From NCBI RefSeq assembly GCF_027943255.1, contig NC_072893.1, positions 8,184,001 through 8,248,000 on the forward strand: DNA of 64,000 bases. Reading direction: 5' to 3'. This document shows positions 11,480 through 21,813 of this stretch, piece after piece. Origin of the DNA: Anastrepha obliqua. Lineage: Eukaryota; Arthropoda; Insecta; Diptera; Tephritidae. Each line of letters begins with the position of its first letter. The stretch's first letter is position 1. A model generated the notes under the pieces. It worked only from the letters and a program-made list of their open reading frames with translations. It had not been told where the DNA came from and did no database searches. The position numbers were made by a program, and so were the translations under genes.

Positions 11480-12325
11480 AACTCCTGTGACATTTCGTTT
11501 TCCTTTGGGTGAGTTTCGTACACCCTCCTTAGGAGCCTAGCTGCGTTTCTGCGATCCTGGTAGCTCGCTTTCGCTGGGTCTACCACCCTCACAAGCGGCC
11601 ATCAGCAGTGCTTCCGGTCGGGACCGTTTTTGGTGGCTGAATCGCAGTTGACTGCCGGGCTAGGGCACCTCTACTTGTACTTGGACCTGTGTCCAGTACT
11701 GATTGTATAGCTACTGGCCTCGCTTTTGCTGTAGCTGTCGCTATTTGCTTCAATCGACTTATTAAGCCTATGGATGGCGTTTTCTTTGAGCTCGGTGCGA
11801 CCGTTGCTCTTATTGCGGAACTGATTGTTCCTATCGGTCTGTTAGAAGGAGGACCGATCTCCTTTTTTTGTTTATTTTTTTTAGTTGTCAATTTGCATTT
11901 TTGGACCCACGAGTGTCGGAGAAAGGATGTCCACCCGTGCATAGCTCCGAACTACACGGGTAAGGCTAGTTATTACGGAGGGCGCCAGTTATCCGTAAAC
12001 TCTGTTCGAGACTTGGTTATTGATTAGAAGAGCCCCAAGCCTGACAGATTCTCGGCACGGGTCGTATCACACCTTAATCCAGCCCTTCACCCCCGACTAC
12101 GTTAAAAGTACTTTGAGTAGTGCTGTACTATTGAGGAGTATCGAACCTTGCCCATAGTACCTTAACTTAGCTAAGTACCTCCTGAAAATAGGAAAACTGT
12201 GGTACTTATTACCAGCCGGCACCCTCGGGGAGGGTTCAGTGGAGGATTTCGCTAGCCTTACTACAGTCCTACCAATACAAGAAAAAAAATATTGGCCGGT
12301 TCCCATGTGGGCGGTTCGTTTAAAT
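11480..12325 (-). other. Possible 5' region/ORF1 of a non-LTR retrotransposon
   Basis: The minus strand carries a 117-codon open frame (11589-11942) rich in Thr, Ser, Lys and Pro and a downstream frame reading DPAKASYQDRRNAARLLRRV, which resembles the basic ORF1 (gag-like) proteins of LOA-type elements. The upstream 12020-12320 part looks like a leader. There is no zinc-knuckle visible and I cannot confirm the assignment from sequence alone. Confidence 0.3.
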
Positions 12326-12426
12326 TTGATCTAAGGTACACCAAATATTGACAAGTTCTGATTATTTATCTACTTACCTTTTAATTTCAATTATTCTTTT
12401 ATAAAAATACTACAGTTCATAGCATA

Positions 12427-12957
12427 GGGTTATTCAATAGGTGCACTTCAACTTTTTTCCGATAGGGAGGGCGAACGACGCAATATTTTTTATTTTTCGC
12501 TTGTCATTTGTAAACTTCATTAGTATACATTTCATCATGGAACGCAACACACTTGAGCAACGATTGCAAATCGTGCAAATTTTTTATGAAAATAATCGTT
12601 CTGTTGCTGCTACTTTAAGAGCATTACGGCCATTTTACGGTCCATTTAACAAGCCGTCCCGTTTTGGGGTTATGTGAAGTCATTGGCCTACAGTAACAAG
12701 CCGGCGACGATTTGTGAGCTCAGAGCCAATATTGCTGGAATTTCGGCCGATTTATGCAAAAGAGTGGTCGAAAATTGGGTTCAACGATTGGACTTCGTAA
12801 AACGTGCACGCGGTGGTCATGCAAAAGAAATCGAATTTCATACTTAAATGTATATGTTCAAACTCGATAATAAAAAAAAAAATTAGTTAAAAAAGTCAAA
12901 CCGTTTGTGTTTTATTCAAAAAAGTTCAAAAGTTGAAGCGCTCTTACTGAAAAACCC
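12427..12957 (+). mobile_element. 531-bp D,D41D-type mariner deletion derivative (MITE-like)
   Basis: Left end GGGTTATTCAATAGGTGC and right end ..TACTGAAAAACCC form imperfect inverted repeats (right end reversed: GGGTTTTTCAGTAAGAGC), extending to a shared TTCAAC..TT block. TA dinucleotides flank both ends (12425-12426 and 12958-12959). Only the first and last parts of the transposase gene remain. Confidence 0.75.
12537..12847 (+). pseudogene. D,D41D transposase remnant: N-terminus fused to C-terminus
   Basis: Begins MERNTLEQRLQIVQIFYENN (helix-turn-helix start of the rosa-type proteins) and runs to LRALRPFYG, then jumps to the C-terminal segment AYSNKPATICELRANIAGIS, CKRVVENWVQRLD and HAKEIEFHT-stop, in a different frame. 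The whole catalytic core, including all three Asp residues, is deleted. It sits between intact element ends, so it could only move with help from a related transposase. Confidence 0.7.
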
Positions 12958-12959
12958 TA

Positions 12960-14049
12960 TACAAGAAATCCCATATAAAGCAAAGTTTCGAACATTTTGA
13001 ATTTTCTGAAAACTTTCGGGTATGCCATTTTATAGACCATTAAATTTTAGTATAATAATGTGTAAGTTTTAAGTACATCAAAAATCACATTGATTTTGAA
13101 ATGTTGGATTGGCCTTCACAGTTGCCGGATGTCGAGTTTGGGTAATAGCTAAGCAAAAACTCGAAGAAAAACAAATATGGATCGTCAAATAATTTTCAAG
13201 GCAAATCCGGCTTGGAGCCAATTACCTCCACTTCTTGTGCAGAAATTAACATAAAGTAGAATCGAAGATGTGAAGTCATTATACCTGGTAACTATACACT
13301 TTATTGCGTATACAATGCAGTTTGTTAGAATCGAGTTGGTCATCACGCTTCGGTTAGATAGACCTTATGTGATAAAAGAGTTCTCAAAATTCCATAAATT
13401 CCCCAAATTCTACTTCTCTTTAAGTTTCTCAAAAAACAAGTCAAGGTAAATACTTAAAGAAAATTTGTAGATTTCCGACTATTTCTGAAAATCACATTCA
13501 GGGGGAAGATGTATTTCGTGGAATCTTTCTCCGGAATCTTTAATAATTCGAAAAACTTCAAGTAAACATGCCTCTCAAAATTCATTTCATGTATTTTCAT
13601 TTGAATGAATTTAGTAGACAAGTCACCACCGAATATGCCGAGCATGGAGAACGACATCATCAGGTATATTTGCCATTTGAAAAAAGGTGATTTTGAAAAA
13701 CAATACAATTTTACAGAAATTTTTTTCTTATTAAATTCTTTTTTATTCTTTTTACTAGATACAAAGGAAAAAAAGCCCCGGTTGCAGTGTTGGTTGAAAT
13801 TTGTTGGTGGTCAAAAGCTGTATTCGAAGGTGCGGAGTTAGACGGCGATAGCTATTCAGAAATAATAGGTTGGGGGAAAAGTAATGACGTATTTTGTCAA
13901 TTGAGCGCGACATTTAAACATATCTTGCGTTGTATTTATTGTATCGGGTCACACTAAACGGTGATTTGAAGACGACAATCTGTACTACAAGTGTCTCTTT
14001 GACAGTGTTGTGATCGTACGTTTTAGTCTTAAATTATAGCGCGTCAAAG
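12960..14049. other. No gene recognised
   Basis: AT-rich. Short frames (for example 13454-13708 minus) show no family resemblance. The last ~80 bases may be the 5' end of the mariner relic that starts at 14050; no terminal repeat could be defined. Confidence 0.45.
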
Positions 14050-14895
14050 ATGTAGTCCACCAAGCAAAAAATTCGTCATATTTTACGTTTTTACTACCTT
14101 AGAGGTAAAAATGCAACGAAGGCGGCGGCAAAAATTTGTGAAGTTTATGGGCCTTATACTGCAACGATTCGCACATCACAGCGTGGGTTCGATCGTTTCG
14201 TTCTGGTGTAGTAGATGTCGAAGATGCACCCCGTACTGGTAGGCCAACCGTCGTAGAGACTGATAAAATCGTTAAAATTATCCAAAGAGACCGGCATGTG
14301 AGCATTCGCTCGATTAGTGAGGAACTAGGTGAAGACCACAAAACCATTTGCAGAATATTGGATTCCAAAAAAAAACTGGATGTTTGGGTGCCACAAGTGT
14401 TGACGCAAAAAAATCTCTTGGACCGAATCAACGCTTGCGATTCTCTGCTAAAATGGAACGAACTTGACCCATTTTTGAAGCGGATGGTGACTGACGAAGC
14501 GAAGTGGATCACGTACGACAACGCCAAGCGAAAAAGATCGTGGTCGAGAAGCGGCGAACCGGCCCAAACCTTTGCGGATTGACCGCTAAGAATTTTGGTG
14601 GGATTGGAAGGGGATTATCTACTATGAGCTGCTCAACTATAGCCAGACCCTTAATTCGGTCCTCTACTGTGAACAACTTGACCGTTTGAAGCAGGCGATT
14701 GACCAGAAGCGGCCAGAATTGGTTAATAGGAACGGTGTTGTGTTCCACCAGGACCACGCTCGTCCTCACACATCTTTGATGACTCGCCAGAAGCTACTCG
14801 AGCTCGGATGGGATGTCCTATCGCACCCACCATATAGTCCGGACCTGGCACCAAGTGACTATCATCTCTTCCGTCAAATTTCGATCACAAATACG
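14050..14895 (+). pseudogene. Mariner (D,D34D) transposase relic
   Basis: A start codon is followed at once by a stop, then STKQKIRHILRFYYLRGKNA and AAAKICEVYGPYTATI, matching the N-terminus of the mariners at 29.3 and 52.1 kb. After frameshifts it continues SIRSISEELGEDHKT, KKLDVWVPQVLTQKN, then RMVTDEAKWITYDN, where the catalytic Asp motif TGDEKW has become TDEAKW, and VVFHQDHARPHTS, where HQDN has become HQDH. The third motif HPPYSPDLAPSDYHLFR is preserved at 14826-14875, after which homology is lost. The 3' end and terminal repeat are missing. An old copy of the same lineage as the 29/52 kb pair. Confidence 0.8.
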
Positions 14896-15544
14896 ACATT
14901 TCTTTTTCCCCAACCCAATATGTCCTCCGAAAAAACAGCGAACAGCATCTTTAGCTAAATGAATTAATCGGGTGGCTTTTTCGGAGCCCAGCTCTTTTTC
15001 TCAGAGTTTCATTTTATGGAATACAGGAAATATATACATTCGTTTTTGTAACATTTTTTTTAAATACGTTTAACCCACAGGAGCTCAATGTCTTTGACAA
15101 CCCCTAGTGAAATTTTCCAAAAAATCTTTTTGAAGAACATATTAACCCTATAATACCCAGTTTAAGATGGCTTTTGAACAATTTAAAAATTTGTTTTTAT
15201 TTAATTTTACTAAAAGTCTTCTAAGTCGAAATTTAAGAAAAATCAATATTTTTACTGAATTTACCATATAATATAATATGGCATTTGATGAATTGTGCGG
15301 AACTTTTATACACTGTAAAAAAAAATTCTGACCCGGTAGACCAAAACCCAGTTGGGGTTTTTCTATTCTTCATGTGTACTTTCCTTTGCTATTGGTTTGG
15401 TTTGGGCCCGAGCCGATGACCTGAAAATTGTCGCACTGTGAATTATCTTGAAGAAATATTTAACAAATCTTATTATTGCCTATATAATTCATGAGTTAGC
15501 TTGCAGATGCATTGGGCACTTGCATTGGGAGAAGATACAAAATA
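14896..15544. other. No gene recognised
   Basis: AT-rich sequence with no homology I can name. Confidence 0.45.
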
Positions 15545-16835
15545 CAGGGTGGCTGATGAAAGCCGCTACCAAAAAAAATTGAATAACTTTTTTTCTTTTT
15601 AAGTTATCTGTTCCATTTTTGTTTTAATTTGCAGATTGATCTTTAAAATTTATTAAAATGGATAACTGGGACACGCAAACAAGAATTTGGATAGTCCGCC
15701 GCTATCACGCACTGGAGTCCGAAGTTTTGGTACAGAGAGAGTACAGGCGGATGTTTGGCGGCGATCCCCCGAGCAGATGGACCATAATGAGACTGGTGAA
15801 TAATTTTGCTGAGCAAGGAACAGTCGCAAGAAGGCCTTATCATCGAAACCCACCAGTTCGGACGGAGGAAACGATCGCTGCTGTAGCTGCAGCTATACAA
15901 AGCAATCCAAGGGTTTCAACAAGAAGCTTATCTGCTCAACTTGGTGTCAGCCGACAGTCTTTGCAAACAATAATGCACAAAGATTTAGACTTATTTCCCT
16001 ACAAAATTCAAATGGTTAAGAAACTGAATGCAGCAGACTTGCCGATTCGCTTGGAATTTTGCCAGAAGATCCTGCAAATGGTGGAAGAAGACCAAAACAT
16101 GTTAAACTGCCTTTTCATGTCTGATGAGGCCCATTTCGATTTAAACGGCAATGTGAACAAACAAAATTGTCGAATATGGAGTACTTCTAACCCACAGATA
16201 CTCCACGAGACGGAATTGCATCCTCTTCGCGTGACAGTGTGGTGTGCGGTTTCTTCACGCTGTATTGTCGGGCCTTATTTTTTTGAAGAAAATGGCCACA
16301 CCTTTACGGTTACTGGAGACCGTTATTTGAAAATGCTGAAAGAATTTTTCTATCCAGAACTACGCCGAAAGAGAATTCCTTTAACTCTGTGTGGTTTCAA
16401 CAAGATGGGCCAACGTCTCACATAGCCCAGACTGTTATGACAGAGTTGCGACGAAAATTTCCCAATAAACTGATTTCAAGAAACTCCGAATTTCGTTGGC
16501 CCCCCAGGTCGCCTGACCTTACTGCACCTGACTTTTTCTTGTGGGGTTTATGTAAACAAGAAGTTTATAAAACAAAGCCAACAAATTTGGATGAACTAAA
16601 ACAATCCATTCGGGCAACAATTGCGGCTATTCCTGTCGCAACTCTCAAAGCAGCAATGAACAACTTTTTACTAAGATGCCGCACTTGTGTCAACGAGCAA
16701 TTATTTTTAAAACTAGTTAAGCTACATTTAATAAAATTTAATGACCTTCAACTTGAAAAAAAATAAATGAATTCCATACACTAAAACACAAGTTATTTGA
16801 GTTTCTTAATGTAGCAAAATTCATCAGCCACCCTG
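15545..16835 (+). mobile_element. Complete-ended D,D41D (rosa-type) mariner, 1,291 bp
   Basis: The ends CAGGGTGGCTGATGAA and TTCATCAGCCACCCTG are perfect 16-bp inverted repeats. TA target duplications flank both (15543-15544 and 16836-16837). The transposase gene occupies 15658-16766. Confidence 0.9.
15658..16766 (+). pseudogene. D,D41D mariner-type transposase, one frameshift
   Basis: Starts MDNWDTQTRIWIVRRYHALE, with an N-terminal helix-turn-helix and a second one around STRSLSAQLGVSRQSLQTIM. The first catalytic Asp is in FMSDEAHFDLNGNVNKQNCR. A frameshift near 16385 separates ELRRKRIP from SVWFQQDGPTSH, which carries the second Asp; the third is in SPDLTAPDFFLW. Counting residues gives 41 between the second and third Asp. 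The C-terminus (LKAAMNNFLLRCRTCVNEQL) is in frame to the stop at 16764-16766. Apart from this one indel the gene (about 369 codons) is open, which suggests fairly recent activity. Known biology: tephritid rosa elements define this basal group. Confidence 0.85.
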
Positions 16836-17535
16836 TATATTTCAGACCAGTGCGCTTCCTTTCTTATTACCCAATATCTTAGAACGACTTATCTTATCTA
16901 ATCTAATACTAGCACTCCGAGAGCACTACACAGCCGCTTTTTTATTTTAAATCTCAAAAAAAATATTTCTAAGAAAAAAATGACTAATCAAATTAGCTAT
17001 TTGTGGCAGCCAATGGTTGTAATATTTTTATACAACTTTGACTTACTCAACAGCGAAAGCAGGCAGCATGCTTGAGTGAACAATATTGTGCCACGTTCTT
17101 CGGCTATCATAAAAGCGCGTCTTGTGAATATGCAAATATTTATAATCACATTTTCACACACATATACATCGTCCTTTTGCAGAATGTCTTTGACGGTAAA
17201 TTTACCACTACGAATATGCAATCGAAGGAGCAGCGACTTATTTATAGCCAAAGATGCGGTGATCAACTTGAAAGAATTTTAACACTGCAGTCAAGCAAAG
17301 CAGTTTAGACCTAGCGCAGAAGCAGCTAATTGGTAGATGGTGCTAAGGTTCCGCTTATTTTACAAAATTTATCGAAAGTAGAAGTAAAAGCTGGGATAGA
17401 AACTCAGTAGTTAATGTTAATTTATTTTTTTTAATTTATGTAAAAATAAATATAAATAAAATGGAGATGTAAAAAAACAATTATTTATTTCTTTAATTAT
17501 TTATTGTATGATTTGAGTCTACGTGGAATTTATTA
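16836..17535. other. No gene recognised
   Basis: Contains two overlapping short open frames at 17072-17308 without recognisable domains; one is preceded by TTTTGCAG, but there is nothing else to support an exon. Confidence 0.4.
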
Positions 17536-18780
17536 TTAGGAAGTTGAATTAGTTTTAAAGGTGACACACAGATGGCGCTATTTATCACTTTATCGCGTTG
17601 GCAATACTGAATATATATTCATGACAAAGCCTCATCCCTAGGCTTTGTTTATCAGTATCTGTCATTTCGCTGAAGTATAAACAACGCAGTGTTTTCGTGC
17701 TCCGAGTATGTCAATTTTCGTGCCGTCGAAACGCAATTTGCGGGAAGCTTTGCTTTTCTGCTTCAATTTGAAAAAAAAAAAAATACAGCCCAAGCCCGTG
17801 AATTGCTGCAGGAGGCCTACCCAGACCATACTCCGTCGATTTCAACATGTGAGTACTGGTTTCGACGATTCAAAAGTGGTGATTTTCACACCGAAGACAA
17901 GGAGCGTCTTGGCCAGCCCAAAAAGTTCGAGGACGCGAAATTGGGAGAATTGGTAAACGAGGACTCGTGCCAAACCCAAGAAGAGCTTGCTGAATCATTG
18001 GGCGTTGATAAATCAACCGTTTGCAAGCGTCTAAAAGCGATGGGAATGATCCAAAAGCAAAGACATTGGGTCCCGTACGAGTTGAAGCTGCGCGACGTCG
18101 AACGGCGATTTTTTACGTGCGAATTGCTGATCGAGCGACAAAATCGGAAGGGTTTTTTGCATCGGGTGGTGACTGGCGACGAAAAATGGATCCACTACGA
18201 TAACCCAAAACACAAAAAATCATGGGGTTTGCCCGGCCACACATCAACGTCGACGGCCAAGCAGAATATTCACGGCAAGAAAATCATGCTCTGCATTTGG
18301 TGGGATCAGGTCGGCGTCGTATATTTTGAGCTGCTCCAACCGGGCGAAACAATCACGGGGGATCGTTACCGACTGCAATTGATGCGTTTAAGCCGGGCAT
18401 TGAAAGAAAAACGGCCGGAAACGGTAAAAAGGCACGACAAGGTTATTTTGCAACATGACAACGCTCGGCCGCATGTTGCTCAACCTGTCAAAAAATACCT
18501 TGGAACGCTTGGCTGGGAAGTGTTACCCCACCCGCCGTATAGTCCAGACATAGCTCCCTCCGATTATCATTTGTTCCGGCATATGAGTCTCGATTTGGCG
18601 GACCAGCGGTTCTCCTCGTACGAGGCTACCAAAATATGGGTTGAGTCATGGATAGCCAAGCAGCGGCCAGAATTTTGGAGAAACGGCATCCGGAAATTGC
18701 CCCAAAGATGGGCGAAAGTTGTAGCTAGCGATGGCCAATACTTCGAATAAAATATTTTGTACCGTTTTTTCACAATAAAC
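17536..18780 (+). mobile_element. Mauritiana-subfamily (Mos1-like) mariner, 3' end missing
   Basis: Left end TTAGGAAGTTGAATTAGTTT is preceded by TA and matches the ends of the copy at 56547-57832 with one difference. The copy parallels that element up to ACAATAAA at about 18778, after which the sequence diverges, so the 3' inverted repeat is lost. Orientation is opposite to the 56.5-kb copy. Confidence 0.85.
17708..18750 (+). pseudogene. Mauritiana mariner transposase with A-tract frameshift
   Basis: Begins MSIFVPSKRNLREALLFCFN at 17708. At 17771-17783 the copy has 13 A where the 56.5-kb copy has 8, a +5 change that shifts the frame after about codon 24. From there to 18750 the other frame is fully open: helix-turn-helix ELAESLGVDKSTVCKRLKAM, linker WVPYEL, catalytic motifs HRVVTGDEKWIHYD, LQHDNARPHVAQ and HPPYSPDIAPSDYHLFR (34 residues between second and third Asp), end VVASDGQYFE. 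About 96% identical in protein to the intact copy by eye. Only the homopolymer indel breaks the gene, but the missing terminal repeat means it cannot be mobilised normally. Confidence 0.9.
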
Positions 18781-19278
18781 AAAAAAGACGTTTTGCGGTG
18801 ACCACTATATCTCTGAACTGGATCCTCTGAAATTAAAAAACCAAACAGATTTCGTTAAAGTAATGTTAAATCCAGTAACTAATTAAAGAAATACGCAAAA
18901 TAAATTTCTTTGACAAAATGGCGGTTTCTCAAAAAACAAAAACATCTATTTTTGACCAAAATTTCGGTCTTAAATTGTTTATAAAACGAAAATTTTATTG
19001 GTGAGAAAAAATCTCCGATGAATTACTAAAAAATATATTTAAGAGGCTCGTTTTAAAATTTGAGACTAATCGGTTTAGCCGTTTCCGAGTAATCTTGAAA
19101 ACACCATTTAGAGAAAAACGCGTTTAAAATTTGAAAACCACTTTAAAAATTAAGCAGAGGAGAATTTTTTTTTTTTTTACCTATATGGAGTTGTATATTC
19201 CAGGACCATATAACACACCCTCCGCTGCTCCTCCGGCAGCTTCTAATAACTCGCACTGATGTTGTCTGCGGGCCAGTC
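18781..19278. other. No gene recognised; repeat-like AT-rich DNA
   Basis: Contains phrases such as TTGACCAAAATTTCGGTC and CGGTTTAGCCGTTTCCGAG that look like dispersed repeat sequence, but no termini or coding sense were found. Confidence 0.35.
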
Positions 19279-19475
19279 TTCCAGGGACCTACAGTTTTAA
19301 GCCGACTCCGAACGGCAGATATTTTTATGAGGAACTCTTCCATGGCAGAAATACACTCGAAGGTTTGCCATTGCCTGCCGCGGGGCGACCGCTATTAGAA
19401 AAATGGTTTTCTTAATTTTGGTGTTTCACCGAGATTCGAACCGACGTTCCTATTGCGTTCATATAAGAAAATAGT
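19279..19475 (-). mobile_element. tRNA-derived SINE
   Basis: On the minus strand the pol III B box GGTTCGAATCTCGG lies at about 19430-19445, followed by a body containing TAGCGGTCGCCCCGCGGCAG, GGCAATGGCAAACCTTC and GCCGTTCGGAGTCGGC. The same body occurs at 9771-9885, 7552-7608 and 39870-40030. The A box is not clearly preserved here. Non-autonomous; probably moved by a non-LTR element of the window's LOA/RTE types, which is an inference. Confidence 0.7.
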
Positions 19476-19610
19476 GATGCCATTCCTTCACTAATTATAC
19501 CAGCAGCTATGTATGCAGCGATTTCCATAATTTTCGAAATGGCCGGAAAAATTTTGGGAAGGATATTCCAAATCAGTGGATTAAGCTCTCGTTGTTGTTT
19601 TGGTTATAAC

Positions 19611-20670
19611 CAGAGATGTTAAGTAATGATTAGATAATGCTAATGATTGCTAATTAACCATCTTTTGTGAAATTATCTAATTCATTAAACAATTAGAATT
19701 AGTTCAACTAATTCCCATTAGATATTTGAAATTTTTAATCCAATGGTAAAACTAATTGCAATTAGTTGCCATTAGCAAAAAAAAATTGGCTTACCTTTAC
19801 AATTAGAAATCTAATTGACTTCTGCTAATGCAATTAGATATTCAATTAGCTCGAATTAGAATCAATTATTTTGATATTTTGAAAAACCAAAAAAGAAACT
19901 GAAATATTCGTAATATGAATTTCATACACACTCGAGCTTGACTTGTTTACAGTAGCACAGAAAACCAACTATGTGACATATCACGCTGAAATTTGCCACG
20001 TAAGCTTATAACAGTCCTACCAAAAAACAAAAAATGTATTTTTGCCATATGTCATCCGCGGACCGTTTTATTGATAACGTCTCGTTCATATTTGAGCAGA
20101 AGGTATATATATTACTTATGTACATAATATGTACTACGTATATTACATACATGAACATCTATTTAACGTATGTACTAACTGTTTATTAACTAGAATGACC
20201 GGGTATATTGGCTTTCAGCAATACGAACTTTTCAAAAGAAAAGTCAGTCAAGCGACTCCGCCTTGGACTATTAATAATACCCGCAAAGGAAAATAGTCGC
20301 TCCACAGGGCCTGAAGACGTAAGCGGCGTGTTGCAAAACAGTGCTATGTCCTTTATGTCTTTGGACCATATATTCGAAATAAAATGCATGCTTTCACCCT
20401 CCTCTGTCAATTATATTCTAGTATAAAATATATTAACTAAAATATCATTAAATATCTAATTGCATTAGCAGAAGTCAATTAGATTCCTAATTGTAAAGGT
20501 AAACCAATGTTTTTTGCTAATGGCAACTAATTGCAATTAGTTTTACCATTGTATTAAAAATTTCAAATATCTAATGGGAATTAGTTGAACTAATTCTAAT
20601 TGTTTAATGAATTAGATAATATAAACCAATTGCATCAATTGCTGATTCTAATTGGAATTTAACATGTTTG
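19611..20670 (-). mobile_element. hAT-superfamily deletion derivative, 1,060 bp
   Basis: Ends CAGAGATGTTAA and (reversed) CAAACATGTTAA are imperfect inverted repeats, flanked by the 8-bp near-duplication GTTATAAC / GTTAAAAC (one mismatch), as expected for hAT. Long inverted arms (about 19660-19850 and 20445-20635) are packed with AATTAG / CTAATT motifs. The middle carries a C-terminal hAT transposase piece. Confidence 0.85.
20186..20410 (-). pseudogene. hAT transposase C-terminal dimerisation domain fragment
   Basis: The frame reads NTPLTSSGPVERLFSFAGII followed by NSPRRSRLTDFSFEKFVLLKAN, the conserved hATC dimerisation region (S.PVERLFS.AG.., R..L....E....LK.N). No catalytic DDE core or BED finger is present. 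It is the only coding remnant of the hAT element and runs to a stop at 20186. Confidence 0.85.
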
Positions 20671-20868
20671 GTTAAAACACATCTTTTTAATAAATTCTCA
20701 CCACTGAGCTGTGTATAAATCCTCAGCAACATCTTTCAACTTACGTATGTTAAGGGGACAGATACCTGTAAACGGCCCTGATTCTCATTTTCCCTGATTT
20801 TCATTAAAATTATTTAAAATGAAGAAGTCAATATATTTTTTTTCGAAATTGGCATACAGTTTATTTAT

Positions 20869-21766
20869 CTTCTTAATTGGCGTTATAACTGCTTACGCGA
20901 TTTTGGCCGAGTTTAACAAAGCGCGCCAGTCGTTTCTTTCTCGTGCTAACCGGCGCCAGTTGGACACACCAAGTGAAGCCAAGTCCTTCTCCACCTGATC
21001 TTTCCAACGCAGGGGAGGCCTTCCTCTTCCTCTGCTACCACCAGCTGGTACCGCATCGAATACTTTCAAAGCCGGAGCGTTTCTATCCATTCGAACGACA
21101 TGACCCAGCCAACGAAGCCGCTGGATCTTTATTCGCTGCGCTATGTCGATGTCGTCGTAAAGCTCATACAGTTCATCGTTCCATCGCCTGCAATATTCGC
21201 GGTTGCCAATGTGCAAAGGTCCAAAAATCTTACGCAGAATCTTTTTCTCGAACACTCCAAGCGTCGCTTCATCGGATGTTGTCATCGTCCAAGCCTCTGC
21301 GCCATACGTTAGGACGGGCATGATGAGAGTCTTGTAGAGTGTTAGTTTTGTTCGTCGAGAGAGGACTTTACTGCTCAGTTGCCTGCTTAGTCCAAAGTAG
21401 CACTTGTTGGCAAGGGAGATTCTACGTTGGATTTCAAGGATTTCTGGTTCCTAAATAAACGAAGTCTTTTACAACTCTGAAATTATAACTGTCAACAGTG
21501 ACGTGGGTGCCGATACGCGAGTGCCATATTTCGGGCCCCGGCGAAGTCGTTCAGCCTCTGTCCGTTACCGGATGTTTCGTTGTGCAGGCTGTATTTTCCG
21601 ACTGTGGGACCAAAAATTCCTTCCTTGCCCACCCAGGCGTTGAAGTCGCCAAGCACGATTTTTATGTCGTTCGATTTTTATAGCGCTCATAAAAGGAATC
21701 TTTGGTCGCATTGTCCTTCTCTTCCGTCGGGGCGTGGGCGCAAATTAGCGATTAGCAAATTAGCGA
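20869..21766 (-). mobile_element. RTE-clade retrotransposon insertion, internally deleted
   Basis: Flanked by the 8-bp duplication TTATTTAT (20861-20868; 21767-21774). The 3' end (low coordinate) carries a CTTCTTAATTGGCG-type tail. The 5' part encodes endonuclease sequence and the 3' part the RT C-terminus, joined by a deletion of the RT core. Confidence 0.8.
20893..21766 (-). pseudogene. RTE endonuclease fragment fused to RT C-terminal domain
   Basis: Minus-strand reading begins ICAHAPTEEKDNATKDSFYE, part of an apurinic-type endonuclease, followed (frameshifted) by VLGDFNAWVGKEGIFGP and KYSLHNETSGNGQRLNDFAG. It then passes straight to NFRVVKDFVYLGT, RRISLANKCYFGLSRQLSSK and the intact 142-codon block LTYGAEAWTMTTSDEATLGV, KKILRKIFGPLHIGNREY, QRLRWLGHVVRMDRNAPALK, GRPPLRWKDQVEKDLASLGV, ending at 20893. 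The YADD-containing RT palm is absent, so the copy arose from, or suffered, an internal deletion. Confidence 0.8.
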
Positions 21767-21813
21767 TTATTTATATATTACATTAAAATAATATGGGTAA
21801 GGTAGGTAAGATG

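Noticed and set aside
17072..17308. Candidate host exon after a TTTTGCAG acceptor
   Set aside because: No recognisable protein family, two overlapping frames are equally open, and no matching donor or other exon was found.
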